Origin: Rubrobacter sp.
GTDB taxonomy: Bacteria; Actinomycetota; Rubrobacteria; Rubrobacterales; Rubrobacteraceae
Length of the DNA stretch: 6,133 nucleotides
NCBI GenBank assembly: GCA_016781775.1
Contig: JADDPR010000020.1
Coordinates: forward strand, 1-6,133
Direction of reading: 5' to 3'
Positions 5,254-6,133 of this stretch are shown here, piece by piece. Position 1 is the stretch's first letter; each line of letters opens with the position of its first letter. The notes under the pieces are model-generated. The model had not been told where the DNA came from. It ran no database searches and worked only from the letters and a program-made list of their open reading frames with translations. A program made the translations under genes and the position numbers.

Positions 5254-5715
5254 CTAGTGGCGCACTATCAGGACCGGGCAGTGGGCGTGGCGGACGACGG
5301 AGTCGGAGACGCTGCCCATGAGGGCGCGCCTGAGGCCGCCGAGACCACGGCTACCCATCACGATCAGGCCGGCCCCGATCTCGTCGGCGAGGTGAACGAT
5401 CGCCTGGTCCCGTCGTTCGTCCGTCTTGAGGTGCGCGCCCGCCACGCGCCCTCCAGCCCTCTCGACCTTGTCGATCTGCTCGTCGAGGATGTGCTGTGCG
5501 GCGTCCCTGACCGCCTGCACCGCCTCCTCGTACGTCTCGTAACGCAAGCTGCCCTCGTGCACCGCGTAGACCGGGTCGGGGGTGCCGGGGGCAGCGGTGA
5601 TGAGGTGCAGCTCGGAGTTGGTGCAGTTGGCCAAGTCGACCGCAGTCGAGAGCGCCAGATCCGCGTCCGCGGAACCGTCGGTAGCTAGCAGGATCTTCGC
5701 CGGAAAGATGCTCAT
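5254..5715 (-). CDS. Universal stress protein, UspA family, ATP-binding type
   Basis: 153 residues, the usual single-domain length. AGGAGG sits six bases before the ATG. The N-terminal strand KILLATDGSADADLAL (7-22) carries the conserved D13 nucleotide contact. The C-terminal ATP-binding motif G-2x-G-9x-G-S is complete: G121, G124, G134, S135 within MGSRGLGGLRRALMGSVSDS, followed by HAHCPVLIVRH, the classical end of the domain. This subgroup binds ATP, forms dimers and is cytosolic; members are induced by oxidative, starvation or energy stress. The gene stands alone as a single unit between its own promoter and a strong hairpin, so it is probably regulated independently of its neighbours. Confidence 0.95.
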   Translation of the reverse strand: MSIFPAKILLATDGSADADLALSTAVDLANCTNSELHLITAAPGTPDPVYAVHEGSLRYETYEEAVQAVRDAAQHILDEQIDKVERAGGRVAGAHLKTDERRDQAIVHLADEIGAGLIVMGSRGLGGLRRALMGSVSDSVVRHAHCPVLIVRH

Positions 5716-5750
5716 CCCTGACCTCCTGTCTCGCCGGTTGTTCTGTGCCT

Positions 5751-5779
5751 ATTGTATCATTAAGCCTGGAGGTAGTCGA
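5751..5779 (-). promoter_or_regulatory. Promoter of the universal stress protein gene
   Basis: On the minus strand TCGACT (5779-5774, four of six to TTGACA), 17 bases, then TACAAT (5756-5751, five of six to TATAAT). The expected start near 5744 gives a short leader of about 28 nt containing the AGGAGG ribosome site. Confidence 0.55.
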
Positions 5780-5853
5780 CATCTTCCGCCTACTTTTGGC
5801 CCTCGGCTCAGCCCGTCTTTCGGCGATTGCAATAACATTTAACGTGACCATTC

Positions 5854-5885
5854 TTGACAGCGTATTCTTCTCGCATAAGGATTAT
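5854..5885 (+). promoter_or_regulatory. Possible plus-strand promoter (perfect TTGACA)
   Basis: TTGACA at 5854-5859 lies in an AT-rich patch. A -10 is unclear: AAGGAT at the ideal 17-base spacing is poor, and GATTAT (5880-5885) is better but 20 bases away. It would be divergent from the stress-protein promoter and could serve the partial gene at the right edge. Confidence 0.3.
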
Positions 5886-5956
5886 GTCACCGATGTTGCG
5901 TGGGCGGGGAAACGTGGGATCGTTGCGGGTTGGGTGCCACAACGACCGTCCGGCAA

Positions 5957-5973
5957 GCTTGTTGAGGCTTGTT
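5957..5973 (+). repeat. Tandem GCTTGTT half-sites at 10-base spacing
   Basis: GCTTGTT occurs at 5957-5963 and 5967-5973, exactly 10 bases apart, with a further GCTT at 5979. Two half-sites on the same helix face just upstream of a possible start codon (5984) look like a response-regulator operator, but the copies are short and chance is possible. Confidence 0.3.
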
Positions 5974-5983
5974 CGAAAGCTTC

Positions 5984-6133
5984 ATGCTGGCGCTCGTGTT
6001 GCTCTGGTCGGCCCTCCTCGCAAGCGAAGAAGGCCGGGTGCGGGAGGAGATGATCCTCGTAGCACCGCGGACCGTAGAAAGCTTTGGGGTAGGAGTCGGA
6101 GAGACTCCGGTAAGAGAACTCAAAGAGAACGCG
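5984..6133 (+). CDS. Possible 5' end of an unrecognised plus-strand protein
   Basis: Fifty codons from ATG 5984 run open to the window edge. The product begins MLALVLLWSALLASEEG, a short hydrophobic stretch that could be a signal or membrane segment although it lacks basic residues at the start. It continues VREEMILVAPRTVESFGVGV and GETPVRELKENA, which look like ordinary protein. About two thirds of third positions are G or C. No ribosome site is well placed: a GAGG lies 16 bases upstream, and GGGAGGAG directly abuts the internal ATG at codon 23 (6050), too close to serve it well. No family is recognised. An overlapping plus frame from 5884 is also open but is Arg-rich and less likely. Confidence 0.35.
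   Translation, partial: MLALVLLWSALLASEEGRVREEMILVAPRTVESFGVGVGETPVRELKENA

Noticed and set aside
5887..6123. 78-codon minus ORF at the right edge
   Set aside because: TTG start, Ser/Pro/Arg-rich, no family features; it lies opposite the better plus-strand frame.
5884..6133. Open plus frame starting MSPMLRGRGN
   Set aside because: Arg/Gly-rich with poorer third-position GC than the overlapping frame from 5984; AAGGA is only two bases from its ATG.

Overview
The window is high-GC DNA with GGAGG-type ribosome sites, actinobacterial-looking proteins and at least two candidate leaderless starts. A Rubrobacter-like actinomycete is the best guess, but this is inference from protein style and composition; there is no rRNA to confirm it. 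Almost everything is coded on the minus strand, so genes are described here from the right edge to the left.

At the right edge (5780-6133) is a regulatory stretch with a consensus-like -35 on the plus strand, a short tandem GCTTGTT repeat and perhaps the first 50 codons of an unrecognised plus-strand protein. The minus strand then carries a universal stress protein (5715-5254) with a good promoter and ribosome site, closed by a perfect 15-bp hairpin. Next is menA, the menaquinone prenyltransferase (4935-4030). It is probably preceded by a 69-codon leaderless small ORF that overlaps its start. A small, helical, charged protein (3870-3550) follows. After that come a membrane-anchored metallophosphoesterase (3446-2571), whose start may be leaderless, and a PmtA/UbiE-like methyltransferase (2574-1936). 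These two share an ATGA overlap.

The left third holds a second class I SAM methyltransferase (1628-909). Its N-terminus is apparently broken by a one-base frameshift, or else preceded by a 28-codon leader. The leftmost gene (720 to beyond base 1) is a thioredoxin-fold, deiodinase-like redoxin.

The main discovery is in this last gene. A conventional reading stops at TGA 453-451 after 89 residues, in the middle of the redox motif GSFT-stop-P. The same frame stays open for 150 further codons to the window edge and encodes the rest of a thioredoxin fold. A stem with a GGUC tetraloop starts at the expected distance after the TGA. The gene is therefore a selenoprotein with selenocysteine at codon 90 and a bacterial SECIS element, which automatic annotation would truncate or call a pseudogene.

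The window is not one pathway. It groups membrane and redox functions (quinone synthesis, possible lipid methylation, a membrane phosphoesterase, a selenium redoxin, stress response), and only the metallophosphoesterase-methyltransferase pair and the menA leader pair show translational coupling.
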